In this document: positions 25,790-34,260 of the stretch, piece by piece | Layout: every line of letters begins with the position of its first letter | Numbering within the stretch: position 1 is the first letter of the stretch | Source: Candidatus Thorarchaeota archaeon | Lineage (GTDB): Archaea > Asgardarchaeota > Thorarchaeia > Thorarchaeales > Thorarchaeaceae | Length of the DNA: 64,000 nucleotides | Direction: 5' to 3' | NCBI GenBank assembly: GCA_018335335.1 | Contig: JAGXKG010000001.1 | Span: 317,600-381,599, forward strand | Translations under genes and position numbers: made by a program | Notes under the pieces: generated by a model | What the model saw: the letters and a program-made list of their open reading frames with translations, nothing else | Told to the model about the DNA's origin: nothing | Databases searched by the model: none

Positions 25790-26209
25790 TTAGTAAGGTA
25801 TGTTTTCAATACCCGGGATTCTGTCGAAAAGTGCATCAAGAGAAACAATCCGCTGACATCCATTGGATGCGGCTATTGCGGCAGTAAAGCAGTCATTCAA
25901 TCCGATGATTGTACCAGTTCGTTCCCTGTCGGTGTAGATTCTACTGGCACGTTCCGCAGCGTCGATAGTGAGATCCCAGACAATTAACCTTGATGCAAGT
26001 TCTCGAACCGCGTCTTCTTCTGATTTGATTTTCCCGTGTTTGTCAACACCTCTGAAGAGCTCAAAGACATTGACCACTGTAGTAGCAAGGTTGTAGTCTT
26101 TTGATTTCAACCCACGATAGATTTTGCGCGTTTCTTCTTCCCCACGCAGAAAATCGATGAGGAATGATGTGTCGAAACACGCAAAGGTCAATGCTCCCAG
26201 GCTCCCCAC
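25790..26209 (-). CDS. vapC: VapC-like PIN-domain toxin
   Basis: 139 residues. PIN nuclease fold with the acidic residues of FDTSFLIDFL, a mid-chain NVFELFRGV, LNDCFTAAIAA and RIVSLDALFDRI. PIN toxins cleave RNA. It overlaps the upstream antitoxin-like gene by 22 bp, the usual toxin-antitoxin arrangement. Active-site acids look intact. Confidence 0.85.
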   Translation of the reverse strand: MGSLGALTFACFDTSFLIDFLRGEEETRKIYRGLKSKDYNLATTVVNVFELFRGVDKHGKIKSEEDAVRELASRLIVWDLTIDAAERASRIYTDRERTGTIIGLNDCFTAAIAASNGCQRIVSLDALFDRIPGIENIPY

Positions 26210-26463
26210 ATCTCATCTAAGCCATCGAAAAATACTCTGCGTTCCTCATCCGTCATTGGGATGGTTCCAAAGAGATCTAAGATATCATCATCAGGTCTGA
26301 GCAAACGCTCTATGACCTCACTGTAGGATTCGCCTTCCCGCTTTGCTCGTTTTAGTCTGCGGTATATGTCTTCCCTGAGGGAGATGATGGACGAGGCAGA
26401 TAAAGCATCGATACCGATTTCGTATGACGAAAAGGACTTGGAGCGTGACCTTGCTTTTGTCAA
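26188..26463 (-). CDS. vapB: VapB-like antitoxin
   Basis: 91 residues. The core SIISLREDIYRRLKRAKREG followed by ESYSEVIERLL is a ribbon-helix-helix type VapB domain. The acidic C-tail (DDDILDLFGTIPM...LDEMWG) would wrap the PIN toxin active site. The true start may lie after residue 20. It should repress its own promoter together with VapC. It is head-to-head with the DUF3368 gene and overlaps its 5' end slightly. Confidence 0.78.
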   Translation of the reverse strand: MTKARSRSKSFSSYEIGIDALSASSIISLREDIYRRLKRAKREGESYSEVIERLLRPDDDILDLFGTIPMTDEERRVFFDGLDEMWGAWEH

Positions 26464-26975
26464 AGAAACCGAACGTGGTCAGTAATGCAAGCCCTCTTAT
26501 TTATCTCGCCAAGGTTGGGCAGCTTCAGTTACTGCGAGACAATTATGGTGAAATCCTAATACCGAAAGAAGTGCTCCAGGAAACAGGAAGATCCAAGGGC
26601 TCGCCAGATGCCATCCTGATAGCGTCTGCAGTAGATGATGGCTGGGTCCATATTGAAGATTCAGAGCCTCCCAAGGGGTATCGGCTATCTGAAAGCGCAG
26701 GAATTCAGATTGGAGAGGCCGCAGCCATTTTGTTGGCTAGGGAAAAGACTGCATTACTTCTCATAGATGATAAGATGGGAAGAAGTGCTGCTGAAATCCT
26801 CGGCGTCCCTTGTCTAGGAACCATTGGTGCTCTTCTCGAGGGACTATACAACTCAACTCTGGACTATGATGAATTTGTCGCGCTTCTCGATAGAATGATT
26901 GACTCGGGTTTCAGACTTGACTCGAAGGTCTACAGACGCGCAATGAATATGGCAAAGAGTCTGGGTAAGAAGTGA
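26457..26975 (+). CDS. DUF3368 PIN-like nuclease
   Basis: About 172 residues. NVVSNASPLIYLAKVGQLQLL is the hallmark start of DUF3368 PIN proteins. Conserved acids are in GIQIGEAAAILLA and ALLLIDDKMGRSAAE. These are usually toxins paired with a small UPF0175 HTH antitoxin, which is not seen here. Starts at TTG 26457 or 26451. The frame continues further upstream but would overlap vapB heavily. Confidence 0.8.
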   Translation: MSKKPNVVSNASPLIYLAKVGQLQLLRDNYGEILIPKEVLQETGRSKGSPDAILIASAVDDGWVHIEDSEPPKGYRLSESAGIQIGEAAAILLAREKTALLLIDDKMGRSAAEILGVPCLGTIGALLEGLYNSTLDYDEFVALLDRMIDSGFRLDSKVYRRAMNMAKSLGKK

Positions 26976-26985
26976 TCTGGCATAA

Positions 26986-27065
26986 TGCATGTACACAACA
27001 ACAGACATGGCGGGAACCATGAAGTTACAATACGGCGTGAGCACGAGGATCATCCGGATGCCGTG
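26986..27065 (+). pseudogene. mvhD-like remnant, 5' part
   Basis: About 80 bases match the intact mvhD-like gene at 25415-25495 with roughly a dozen differences, mostly transitions. It covers the codons for the GTMKLQY region through the MPC cysteine. The frame ends soon after, at 27066-27085. With the fragment at 27825-27912 it marks a second mvhD-like copy interrupted by the crcB locus. Confidence 0.75.
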
Positions 27066-27228
27066 CATGGCGGCGCGACCGTGAGAAAGAAGGACCATTG
27101 GCAAACAAGACCCACATAATGCGTCATACATTTCTTTTCTCGATTGCAAGAGTGACTAGGTTGATGTATGGGATACGGCTGCGTTTGGAATACTTTTAAT
27201 AGCGAACTAGACTCGTCACAGACAATCT

Positions 27229-27286
27229 GGTGATGAAGTCCACCGCGATATCATCGAAACCGCCTTGGGCTGATGACTTCTTTTGG
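27229..27286 (+). ncRNA. Fluoride riboswitch (crcB motif)
   Basis: The sequence fits the crcB-motif consensus: GGTGATGAAGTCCACC (27229-27244), a short variable stem, AAACCGCC (27257-27264) and GGGCTGATGACTTCTT (27267-27282). AAGTC and GACTT pair, as required for the pseudoknotted fold. It lies 14 bases before crcB. A TATA-like tacttttaatag (27191-27202) lies upstream. Fluoride binding should turn on the exporter. Confidence 0.88.
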
Positions 27287-27299
27287 ACGGTGTTGAATC

Positions 27300-27692
27300 A
27301 TGCGTGACATAGTACTTGTAGGACTAGGTGGGTTTGTTGGAGCTGTACTGAGATATATCCTCTCAGGGGTACTCCAGACTGAAGGGGAATCATTTCCTGT
27401 GGGTACTCTATTTGTGAATTTCACCGGGACATTGATACTGGGATTCGTGGTCTATTCAGCAGAATTCCTCGATTTCATATCTCATCATATGGGCCTTTTT
27501 CTCACAATGGGGGTTTTGGGAGCATTCACCACTATGTCAACGTTTGGTCTCGAAGCTTTCAGGATGTTCGAGAGCGGCAACTACGTCTCTTTAGCTGTGT
27601 ATATCGTTGGAACAATTGCCCTCGTCTTCATAGGGATGTTCATTGCAAGGAACTCTGCCCATGTTCTATGCTCGATTCATCTGGAAAACTAG
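27300..27692 (+). CDS. crcB: Fluoride channel CrcB/Fluc
   Basis: 130 residues with four membrane helices. GGFVGAVLRYILS, then PVGTLFVNFTGTLILGF (the pore-lining Asn), then GVLGAFTTMSTFGLEAF with the phenylalanine/threonine track are typical of Fluc. It dimerises in the membrane and exports fluoride. A fluoride riboswitch lies immediately upstream. It sits between two pieces of a broken mvhD-like gene, as though the riboswitch-crcB unit had arrived by insertion. Confidence 0.95.
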   Translation: MRDIVLVGLGGFVGAVLRYILSGVLQTEGESFPVGTLFVNFTGTLILGFVVYSAEFLDFISHHMGLFLTMGVLGAFTTMSTFGLEAFRMFESGNYVSLAVYIVGTIALVFIGMFIARNSAHVLCSIHLEN

Positions 27693-27824
27693 TGTGATTC
27701 TCTCAACCCGTAGAAGTTGAGCGCTTCGAAAATAAGTCCAAGTACCCTACTGCAAAACAGATGGTTCTAAGATGATTGCCCAGTTTTATCCGAATGATGC
27801 GTGGGTGAATATGATATACTTGCG

Positions 27825-27912
27825 CGTTGCAGCGGCCAATCTGTTTGCCAAGCACATCAATAACTTCGCAAAGAAGATCAGGGAGATTGGACCGAATCCG
27901 ATTCGGCTGTGA
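27825..27912 (+). pseudogene. mvhD-like remnant, 3' part
   Basis: About 88 bases match the end of the intact mvhD-like gene (25697-25781), including the codons for FAKHIN.FAKKIREIGPNPIRL and a stop codon at 27910-27912. No start or upstream domain remains in frame. The rest of the 27693-27995 gap holds nothing recognisable. Confidence 0.75.
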
Positions 27913-27995
27913 TAACAGATTCAGTCACTCAACCGTACGAAACGGGTTATCAGGAAATTTTACAGAACTCTTAGCCTTCTATGCGCATGTGCTTT

Positions 27996-28487
27996 TTACT
28001 TTCTGCTGGCACCCCAAATAGAGAGACGGGCAATAATTGCTGTTATTGGCGTCAACGGTATGGGAGTAACAATCCACTGACTTAGCTGTCCGTAGATCGC
28101 ATATACTCCAAGAATCCAAGTTGCCAGAAAGACCGATAACATCATCAGATGAACAAGGAGTCGCCTTTTCCCCCGCGCAGGACGGATGAACTGCAGAGCC
28201 GCTATTAGGGTCAGGACTAAGAAAAGAGTACTGCTGCGCTGGTCTAACCCATCCAAGGTGTACCACTCCCAAAAACCCCCGCTCCCAAAATGAGCTGCCT
28301 CCAAATATAGTCGTATAATGGGCGTCCAACCAGGTGGCACGGGATCTGACGGGGGCTCCAGTGTGGTGCGCAGTATTGCATAGGGTGTCATGAAACCGAC
28401 GATGAGTGTGAGTATCAGCGCAAAGAACCCTAGCACTTTCATCTTGACAATGTCATGATTCACATCAGGTTGCCCCTCTGAAACCAC
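27996..28487 (-). CDS. Four-helix membrane protein, hypothetical
   Basis: 163 residues with about four hydrophobic helices (VLGFFALILTLIVGFMTPYAIL; TLFLVLTLIAALQFI; LLVHLMMLSVFLATWILGVYAIYG; a C-terminal one) and a proline-rich extracytoplasmic loop. No family recognised. The 235-bp stretch after its start (28488-28723) shows no gene. Confidence 0.5.
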   Translation of the reverse strand: MVSEGQPDVNHDIVKMKVLGFFALILTLIVGFMTPYAILRTTLEPPSDPVPPGWTPIIRLYLEAAHFGSGGFWEWYTLDGLDQRSSTLFLVLTLIAALQFIRPARGKRRLLVHLMMLSVFLATWILGVYAIYGQLSQWIVTPIPLTPITAIIARLSIWGASRK

Positions 28488-28723
28488 TCACTATCCCTAC
28501 TGAAACAATCTAATGTATTCCAAGTTATTTCTTTTGTTTACTTGTTGATGAAACCGTTGACATCATGGAAGCTGTCAACTGAGAATGCCATTAGTGAGAC
28601 ACATAATGATATGCGGACGACGATGTTAAAGCGCCCAAGCTCACATTGCATAGTAATTATATGCTGCCTGTGCCATATCGCGATTGTACTGTTCTTTCGA
28701 AACTCAACATGTAGGCGATCAAA

Positions 28724-30055
28724 TTGGCGAAGAATGAGCATTTCGAGAAAATAATCCGCACCTATGAGAAGAATACCCCCAAATCTAAGGAGCTGTACGA
28801 AAAATCCGTACAGATTTTACCCGGTGGAATCGGTGGTTCCGCTCCATCATATGAACCATATCACCTTATAGTCGAAAAAGGTGAAGGAGCGAAGATTTGG
28901 GATGTGGATGGAAACGAGTATCTCGACTTCAATCTCTGTTGGGGCGCTTTGATGGTAGGCCATAGGCATCCCACAATCATCAAGGGATTGCAGGAGAAAC
29001 TGGAAGCGGGAACGATGTTTGGTCTGCATCACGAAGAATCGATTGAAGCAGCACAGGCATTGATAGATCGTTTTCCGATTGAAAAACTTCGATTTGTCAA
29101 TTCTGGTTCCGAGGCAACACTGTATGCCATCCGCCTTGCCCGAAGATACACCGGCAAGGACAAAATCATGAAAGTAGAGGGTTCTTACCACGGTGTAATG
29201 GATTCTTTGCATATCAGCAAGAAACTCCCCATGGGCAAGGCTGGGCCAAAGAGCCATCCAACGCCTATCCCATACGGGAAAGGCATTCCCCAGTCAACAG
29301 TGGACAACACCATCATCACCCCCTTCAATGATCTCGAAACCACTAGGGCCCTCATTGAAGAAAACATTGGTGAAATTGCAGCTATCATTGTTGAGCCAAC
29401 AATGATGAATGCGGGCGTAATTCCCCCGGAAGAGGGGTATCTGGACGAGCTTCGTGAACTCACCGAGGATTACAACATTGTCCTGATATTTGATGAGGTG
29501 AAGACTGGTGTGAAGATTGCAAAAGGCGGTGCGTGTGAATACTTCGGCATTGAACCTGACATTGTTTCTCTTGCCAAAGCGATTGGTGGTGGCTTACCAC
29601 TTGGGGCCGTTGGAGGAAAGGCTGAGATACTCGATGGTATCGGTGATGAAGGCCTCTTCGGTACTTTCTCAGCCAACCCACTATCAGTCCGCGCATGTCA
29701 CCTTGCATTGACTGAAGTGTTGACAGACGAGAAATACAAAGAATTGGAAGAGCTCGGTAATGCGCTCATGGATGGCTATCGTGATATTATCGAGGATGAA
29801 GGCCTAGAGGCTGTTGTTCAAGGAATAAATGCTGTCGGTGGTATCTTCTTCACAAAGGACCACTTCCACAACTATCGAGAATGGACAAAGGTTGATGGCT
29901 CCAAGAATGATGAATACTGGCTGGCAATGGCCAATGAAGGTATCCTCCCAATGGCCTATGGCGCCGATGAAGAGTGGCTGATTTCAGCACAGCACACCAT
30001 GGAAGACATCAACACGCATCTAGAAGCTTTCAAGACAGTCGCACCAGAATTGTAA
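28724..30055 (+). CDS. Class III aminotransferase / glutamate-1-semialdehyde aminomutase-like
   Basis: 443 residues, PLP enzyme. It contains ILPGGIGGSAPSYEPYHLIVEKGEGA, NSGSEATLYAIRLARRYTG, the cofactor Asp in LIFDEVKTGVKIAKGG, and the Schiff-base lysine in SLAKAIGGGLPLGAVGG. Sequence is closest in style to HemL, but length and an altered C-terminus (KDHFHNYREWTKVDG) leave other amino-group transfers open. No haem genes are nearby. Starts at TTG 28724. A hairpin terminator follows the stop. Confidence 0.85.
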   Translation: MAKNEHFEKIIRTYEKNTPKSKELYEKSVQILPGGIGGSAPSYEPYHLIVEKGEGAKIWDVDGNEYLDFNLCWGALMVGHRHPTIIKGLQEKLEAGTMFGLHHEESIEAAQALIDRFPIEKLRFVNSGSEATLYAIRLARRYTGKDKIMKVEGSYHGVMDSLHISKKLPMGKAGPKSHPTPIPYGKGIPQSTVDNTIITPFNDLETTRALIEENIGEIAAIIVEPTMMNAGVIPPEEGYLDELRELTEDYNIVLIFDEVKTGVKIAKGGACEYFGIEPDIVSLAKAIGGGLPLGAVGGKAEILDGIGDEGLFGTFSANPLSVRACHLALTEVLTDEKYKELEELGNALMDGYRDIIEDEGLEAVVQGINAVGGIFFTKDHFHNYREWTKVDGSKNDEYWLAMANEGILPMAYGADEEWLISAQHTMEDINTHLEAFKTVAPEL

Positions 30056-30063
30056 TTGAATAC

Positions 30064-30096
30064 GGAGACCTCCGGGTCTCCTCACCCTCTTTTTTT
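30064..30096 (+). terminator. Hairpin-T-tract terminator
   Basis: Stem ggagacc (30064-30070) pairs with ggtctcc (30075-30081), followed by a T run at 30090-30096. It lies 9 bases after the aminotransferase stop. Confidence 0.7.
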
Positions 30097-30191
30097 GCCA
30101 CTGTGGTATCTTTAATATAGTAAACAACCGTAAGTGATGTAACTCATTTGGCTACTTCTTAATTACTAGTAGCATTTAGGAGGGAATTAAT

Positions 30192-31004
30192 TTGAATAAT
30201 AAGAAAACACGCCATCCCCTGAAGGAACGTGTCCGAAATCTATTCGGCGATAAGAAGCTTTCTAGAATAGCATTCGATGCACTAGAGAACGATACTGAGG
30301 TCCAGACGTTACTGGAGGACAGCAATCGCATGGCTATCGATCGGATGCATTTTTCCGACCATGGCCATATACACTCGCTAATAGTTACAAAGAACGGTAT
30401 CAAGCTCTTTGATACTCTGAACAGTGCAGTGAAACCTACGGTGGTTAAAGAAGGCACCGCCACATTAGAAGATGCTTATCTCATAGTGCTTCTTGCTTGC
30501 TATCTACATGACATTGGCATGAGTGTTCATAGAGAGAATCATACAAATTTCAGCGTCACATTAGCCTTACCTATTCTGAATCGTATTCTGGAAGAGGTGT
30601 ATCCTGATGACGTACACAAGCGTATCCATATCCGGGGTCATGTCCTGCATGCAATCAAATCTCATGACAAAAAAATAACTCCACAGACTACAGAAGCTGG
30701 GATAGTCGGTATTGCTGACGCGTTGGACATGACAAAAGGCAGAGCAAGAATTCCCTTTGAAGCAGGAAGCGTGAATATTCACAGTGCATCAGCTATGGCA
30801 ATAGAGAGTATTGCTATAGAAAAGGGAGAAAAGAAGCCTGTTCGAATTTCTGTTTTCATGAATAATGCATCAGGCATATTTCAGATACAAGAATTGCTTG
30901 AGGAGAAAATCAAGTCATCGCAACTGACAGACTATATTGAACTCTATGCGGTCATGTTACAAGAGGCAGAGCGCATTTTGGATGAACAAATACGTGTGCT
31001 CTAA
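30192..31004 (+). CDS. HD-domain phosphohydrolase
   Basis: 270 residues. The metal-binding HD signature is spread over HFSDHGHIHSL, ACYLHDIGMSVH, IKSHD and GIADALDM. HD enzymes hydrolyse nucleotides or phosphate esters; the substrate is unknown. The C-third (~190-270) is mixed alpha/beta with SVFMNNASGIFQIQELL. Starts at TTG 30192 with AGGAGGG about 8 bases upstream. Confidence 0.82.
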   Translation: MNNKKTRHPLKERVRNLFGDKKLSRIAFDALENDTEVQTLLEDSNRMAIDRMHFSDHGHIHSLIVTKNGIKLFDTLNSAVKPTVVKEGTATLEDAYLIVLLACYLHDIGMSVHRENHTNFSVTLALPILNRILEEVYPDDVHKRIHIRGHVLHAIKSHDKKITPQTTEAGIVGIADALDMTKGRARIPFEAGSVNIHSASAMAIESIAIEKGEKKPVRISVFMNNASGIFQIQELLEEKIKSSQLTDYIELYAVMLQEAERILDEQIRVL

Positions 31005-31181
31005 TTCTATCAAGTAATATGCTTTTTGCATCTATTGAACGTATAATTTATTCATTATCGTGTTGCTTTTCAAAACGATTTACCTAATAACATGTTTGAA
31101 CACTATCTATATATGTTCGGATTCATTCACGCATCTTTGAATCATTCCTGTAGCAGTTACGGATGTTATTGGTGAACTCAG

Positions 31182-31619
31182 ATGGAGCTAGATACAATCG
31201 ACAAGAAAATTATCGAGATGCTCAAAGAAGATGGCCGTCGGTCATATTCTGAGATTGCTGAACATGTGGATCGTACAGAAGTCACAGTACGTCGTCGGGT
31301 GAACAGTCTCTTGGAAGAGGGTGTTATCCGTCGCTTTACAATCGATGTTGACCCTCTCAAGATAGGACGTCGCATACGAACAATCATCCGTGTTAAAGTT
31401 GCTATGAAAGAAGCGAGTGCTCTTGCCGAGAAGGTGAAGAGCCTCGAAGAGGTGACTGAAGCCTATATACTTGACGGGAGTTGCGGCTTGATGCTTAAGG
31501 TAGTCGTGGATAATCTATCTGAACTCCGTCAGTTCTTGGAGAACCGGTTTGGTAATCTCCCTGGGGTGGGAGAGGTTGAGACTTGCATTGTTCTCGAAGA
31601 TATCAAGTGTACTTTTTGA
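31182..31619 (+). CDS. Lrp/AsnC-family transcriptional regulator
   Basis: 145 residues. N-terminal HTH (LDTIDKKIIEMLKEDGRRSYSEIAEHVDRTEVTVRRRV) and C-terminal RAM-type effector domain (RTIIRVKVAMKEASALAEKV...YILDGSCGLMLKVVVD). Such proteins sense amino acids and control metabolism. Its stop overlaps the JAMM gene start by one base, so the two are co-translated. Its ligand is unknown. Confidence 0.9.
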   Translation: MELDTIDKKIIEMLKEDGRRSYSEIAEHVDRTEVTVRRRVNSLLEEGVIRRFTIDVDPLKIGRRIRTIIRVKVAMKEASALAEKVKSLEEVTEAYILDGSCGLMLKVVVDNLSELRQFLENRFGNLPGVGEVETCIVLEDIKCTF

Positions 31620-32050
31620 TGAGTGTTTTCGAAGTGTCCTATCGACTAACGATGTCTGAAAAAGACATAAACAAATTAGAGCTTCATGCTGAAACAAAGC
31701 TGCCGCACGAGGCGGTTGCATTGCTGTTTGGACGGGAGGACGGAAAGAAGATACATGTAGAATCAATTCGTTTGGTTGAGAATGTTTCAAGCGTTCCCAA
31801 AACGGAATTCTCAGTTGACCCGGAGCAAGAATACGAGCTTCTTCTTGGGGCTGAGAAACGTGATGAACGTCTAGTAGGTATCTATCACTCGCATTCTGCA
31901 CCACCTTACCCCTCTGACAAAGATGTCGACAATATGCGCTTGAACAAAGTCGTATGGCTTATCGCTTCAAAATGTTCAGGAACCTGGAAATTGAATGCAT
32001 TCTTGCTTATAGACGATCAGCCAGAAGAAATACCATTCGAAATAATATAG
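31619..32050 (+). CDS. JAMM/MPN metalloprotease-like protein
   Basis: 143 residues from ATG 31619. JAMM zinc residues are visible: Glu31 in LPHEAVALLFG, then His90-Ser-His92, Ser99 and Asp102 in YHSHSAPPYPSDKDVD. In archaea such proteins remove ubiquitin-like (SAMP/Urm) modifiers or activate sulfur carriers. The spacing between His92 and Ser99 is six residues, slightly short of the standard seven but seen in related prokaryotic proteins. Coupled to an Lrp regulator. Confidence 0.85.
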   Translation: MSVFEVSYRLTMSEKDINKLELHAETKLPHEAVALLFGREDGKKIHVESIRLVENVSSVPKTEFSVDPEQEYELLLGAEKRDERLVGIYHSHSAPPYPSDKDVDNMRLNKVVWLIASKCSGTWKLNAFLLIDDQPEEIPFEII

Positions 32051-32054
32051 CGCC

Positions 32055-32363
32055 CTATTTCTTCAATGCCTTCAAGGTTCCCGAGGTCTTCAATGGCTGA
32101 AACGAAACCAAGTTTTCATGTATAGCTTCAATCAAAGATGCAGCTATGATGATTTCTTTTAGTAATCGTTCGTCACATTGCAAGACGCCCGTTCCCGATA
32201 TGCTATCAAACTGATTCAGATAAAACCTGGAATCAGCTGCTGTTGTCTCGCCATATATTGACAGGAGATTCTTCCAAATCTCTTGAGATAGCTCCTTCCT
32301 TGTAATGTCGTCCCCGCCTCCATGAAGCCGAAAGAGAAGGTACCTCTTACGACGCTTCTTCAT
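32055..32363 (-). CDS. rnp2: RNase P protein component 2 (Pop5)
   Basis: 102 residues from ATG 32363. RYLLFRLHGGG, AADSRFYLNQFDSISGTGVLQC and the ending FQPLKTSGTLKALKK match archaeal Pop5. It pairs with Rpp30 to activate the RNase P RNA for tRNA 5'-end cleavage. Its 5' end overlaps the rnp3 stop region by 17 bp, a standard archaeal order. Confidence 0.92.
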   Translation of the reverse strand: MKKRRKRYLLFRLHGGGDDITRKELSQEIWKNLLSIYGETTAADSRFYLNQFDSISGTGVLQCDERLLKEIIIAASLIEAIHENLVSFQPLKTSGTLKALKK

Positions 32364-33048
32364 TTGAATCACTCTCTATTAGCTCAATTCCAGGAGCTAT
32401 GAAATTCTCGCCGAGTTTCGCTACATTTCTCTTGATTATCTCCATGGGATAGTCCCGAATTGCCTTTTTTGCTGTAATGTGATTGATGTTGAGTAAAGAT
32501 CCTATATGCTCAAGGGCAGTTGGTGAACGCATACGAAGAGCAGAGTCCGCCCCACTGGAAAGTATAACCCTCATACCCGCCCGAGAGGCTGTGCGGATGG
32601 ACTCCCTCAGCGATTTCAGGACTCTAGACCGTTTCAAGCCAGACACTTGCAGAAGATACACTATGTTCACCTCAAGAGCAGTTTCGGTAGAGGCCGCAAG
32701 TTTCGCTGTTGAGTATCTCAAGTCTTTTTGCCATGGGTGGCCATACGTAGTGAGTAAATCAACACGATGATCATTGGCTGCCCAATTAATGGCATTAACT
32801 TCTCCAATTCTAACCGCTATGATTACCGCTTTTCTCCTCCATTGGCCAACGCGGCTCTTTAATGTCCCCAATTTATCCGCTTTCACTTCAATTCTTCTGC
32901 AAAGCTTGAACCCCTTCTCCTCCATTACTGGTTTTTTGAGAGATGTTGGGGTAGCAATTGCCTGGAAATGATATTCTTCTGCCATCTTGAGGAATTCATC
33001 AAGGTGTTGCCTATTCTTGGCCCTGACATTCAGGTCTGCTGCTTCCAA
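32347..33048 (-). CDS. rnp3: RNase P protein component 3 (Rpp30)
   Basis: 233 residues. TIM-barrel-like Rpp30: ADLNVRAKNRQHLDEFLKMA, RVDLLTTYGHPWQKDLRYSTAKLAA, then LKSLRESIRTASRAGMRVILSSGADSALRMRSP. Binds Pop5. Part of the operon L15e - COG1325-type RNA-binding protein - rnp3 - rnp2. Confidence 0.92.
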   Translation of the reverse strand: MEAADLNVRAKNRQHLDEFLKMAEEYHFQAIATPTSLKKPVMEEKGFKLCRRIEVKADKLGTLKSRVGQWRRKAVIIAVRIGEVNAINWAANDHRVDLLTTYGHPWQKDLRYSTAKLAASTETALEVNIVYLLQVSGLKRSRVLKSLRESIRTASRAGMRVILSSGADSALRMRSPTALEHIGSLLNINHITAKKAIRDYPMEIIKRNVAKLGENFIAPGIELIESDSNEEAS

Positions 33049-33051
33049 GAT

Positions 33052-33510
33052 TCATTCCTCTGGAATATTCAATCGACTCAATATCATTTCTTTTGCATCT
33101 TCACGGACGCAACGCGGATACTGTAGAAGATGCACACTTACTCTGATTAAGTCTGATCCCTGTGCTATTTTGATGCTATCCAAATAAGCTGCCTGCTTGG
33201 CAAACCGGAGAAACAGGGTACAACTTTCGTCTACACGGGCATCAAGTGTACTTTCAAGATACAACTTACCCTCAAGTGACAGATTACTGAACATGTAGTC
33301 GAGGACCTTATTACCCACACGTTTCTTTTTCACGGTTGTACTGATGACCACAATTCGATTTTCATCATGGCCTTCGGCAAGGACACTGTCCAATTCAACA
33401 TCTTCTCTGATATCCTCGGGGAACAGATGCAAAACTGCATTTTGGACTCTTTCAACTACTTCTGTAGCCTGAGCATGGGCCCTGAGTTCTATCCTCTGGA
33501 TAAATGGCAC
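33052..33510 (-). CDS. Archaeal RNA-binding protein of the COG1325 (exosome-associated) type
   Basis: 152 residues, ferredoxin-like/L5-like fold with ELRAHAQATEVVERVQNAVLHLFP, KKKRVGNKVLDYMFSNLSLE and CTLFLRFAKQAAYLDSIKI. This family sits in exosome/RNase P operons across archaea and is thought to bind RNA. It is 4 bp from rnp3. Confidence 0.8.
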   Translation of the reverse strand: MPFIQRIELRAHAQATEVVERVQNAVLHLFPEDIREDVELDSVLAEGHDENRIVVISTTVKKKRVGNKVLDYMFSNLSLEGKLYLESTLDARVDESCTLFLRFAKQAAYLDSIKIAQGSDLIRVSVHLLQYPRCVREDAKEMILSRLNIPEE

Positions 33511-33539
33511 CTACACGGCACCTCTGTTCCTTATTATAG

Positions 33540-34121
33540 CTATTTACCGCGGTTCTTCTTTGATGCAAGAGAAGGTCTAACTTTCTCGGCTCCCCTACCC
33601 TTGTTTCGCAAACCTCTGCTTTTCTTGCCGGCCGAGGTTTTTCCACGATGTACTCTTCCTTTCTGATTTGGAGCACATATCCAATTGATGTGTGGGTCAT
33701 TGTATATTACAGGGTGGTTCGGATCTACCATGACAACTTCATGCCACAACCATTTGTGGTCTGAACCAACCCAATAAGAATTCAACACGCGTAGATTTGG
33801 CAACTTGCGCGCGGCTCTTTCTTCAGCTATCCACCGCCGAGATTTCTGAGGAGTGTATCTTGTAACACCCAAGCTTCTCGGCTTGCGGCCCATTTTGGGT
33901 CGTGGTTTTTCTCTTGGCCCCCTTCCTGTTCGCACCCTCACCATTACGTAACCTTGCTTAGCTTTGTAACCCAATGATCTGGCTCTGCCCAATCTCGTGG
34001 GGCGGTCTATCCTGACAATCGTATCTTGTTTTCTCCAGATAATAAGCCGCTCCCTAACAATATCGGACCGTTCTTTCTGTTCTTTACGCCATTGCTTGGC
34101 CATGTACTTGTATGCTGACAT
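33540..34121 (-). CDS. rpl15e: 50S ribosomal protein L15e
   Basis: 193 residues, strongly basic, family length. Opens MSAYKYMAKQWRKEQKERSD. It shows RLGYKAKQGYVMVRVRTGRG-like blocks and the RWIAEERAARKLPNLRVLNSYWVG motif. Present in archaeal and eukaryotic, not bacterial, large subunits. First gene of the RNase P operon. A strong leader hairpin lies upstream. Confidence 0.97.
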   Translation of the reverse strand: MSAYKYMAKQWRKEQKERSDIVRERLIIWRKQDTIVRIDRPTRLGRARSLGYKAKQGYVMVRVRTGRGPREKPRPKMGRKPRSLGVTRYTPQKSRRWIAEERAARKLPNLRVLNSYWVGSDHKWLWHEVVMVDPNHPVIYNDPHINWICAPNQKGRVHRGKTSAGKKSRGLRNKGRGAEKVRPSLASKKNRGK

Positions 34122-34217
34122 TTGATTCCCATCCTTTGTAGTAAATCGTTTTCACTTTGCTTGTGGTTCAGCCCGCTAAGGCCACATCCCGTACGGATCT
34201 CTCCGCCAACACAAAGG

Positions 34218-34260
34218 AATGCGATAGAGCCCCACAGGAATCCTGTGAGACTCACGCATT
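34218..34260 (-). promoter_or_regulatory. Structured 5' leader of rpl15e
   Basis: On the minus strand AATGCG (34260-34255) pairs with CGCATT. Inside it, GAGTCTCACAGG and CCTGTGGGGCTC form a 12-bp hairpin with GU pairs that only work on this strand. A TATA-like box (minus CTTTAAGTA, 34278-34286) places the RNA start near 34255-34260, so the hairpin would lie at the very 5' end of the rpl15e mRNA. Confidence 0.5.

Noticed and set aside
28540-28590. C/D box RNA suggested by TGATGA and CTGA
   Set aside because: Box C lacks the preferred purine, and no D'/C' pair is convincing.
34145-34215. tRNA-like sequence upstream of rpl15e
   Set aside because: Hairpins are present but no acceptor, anticodon and T stems could be assembled.
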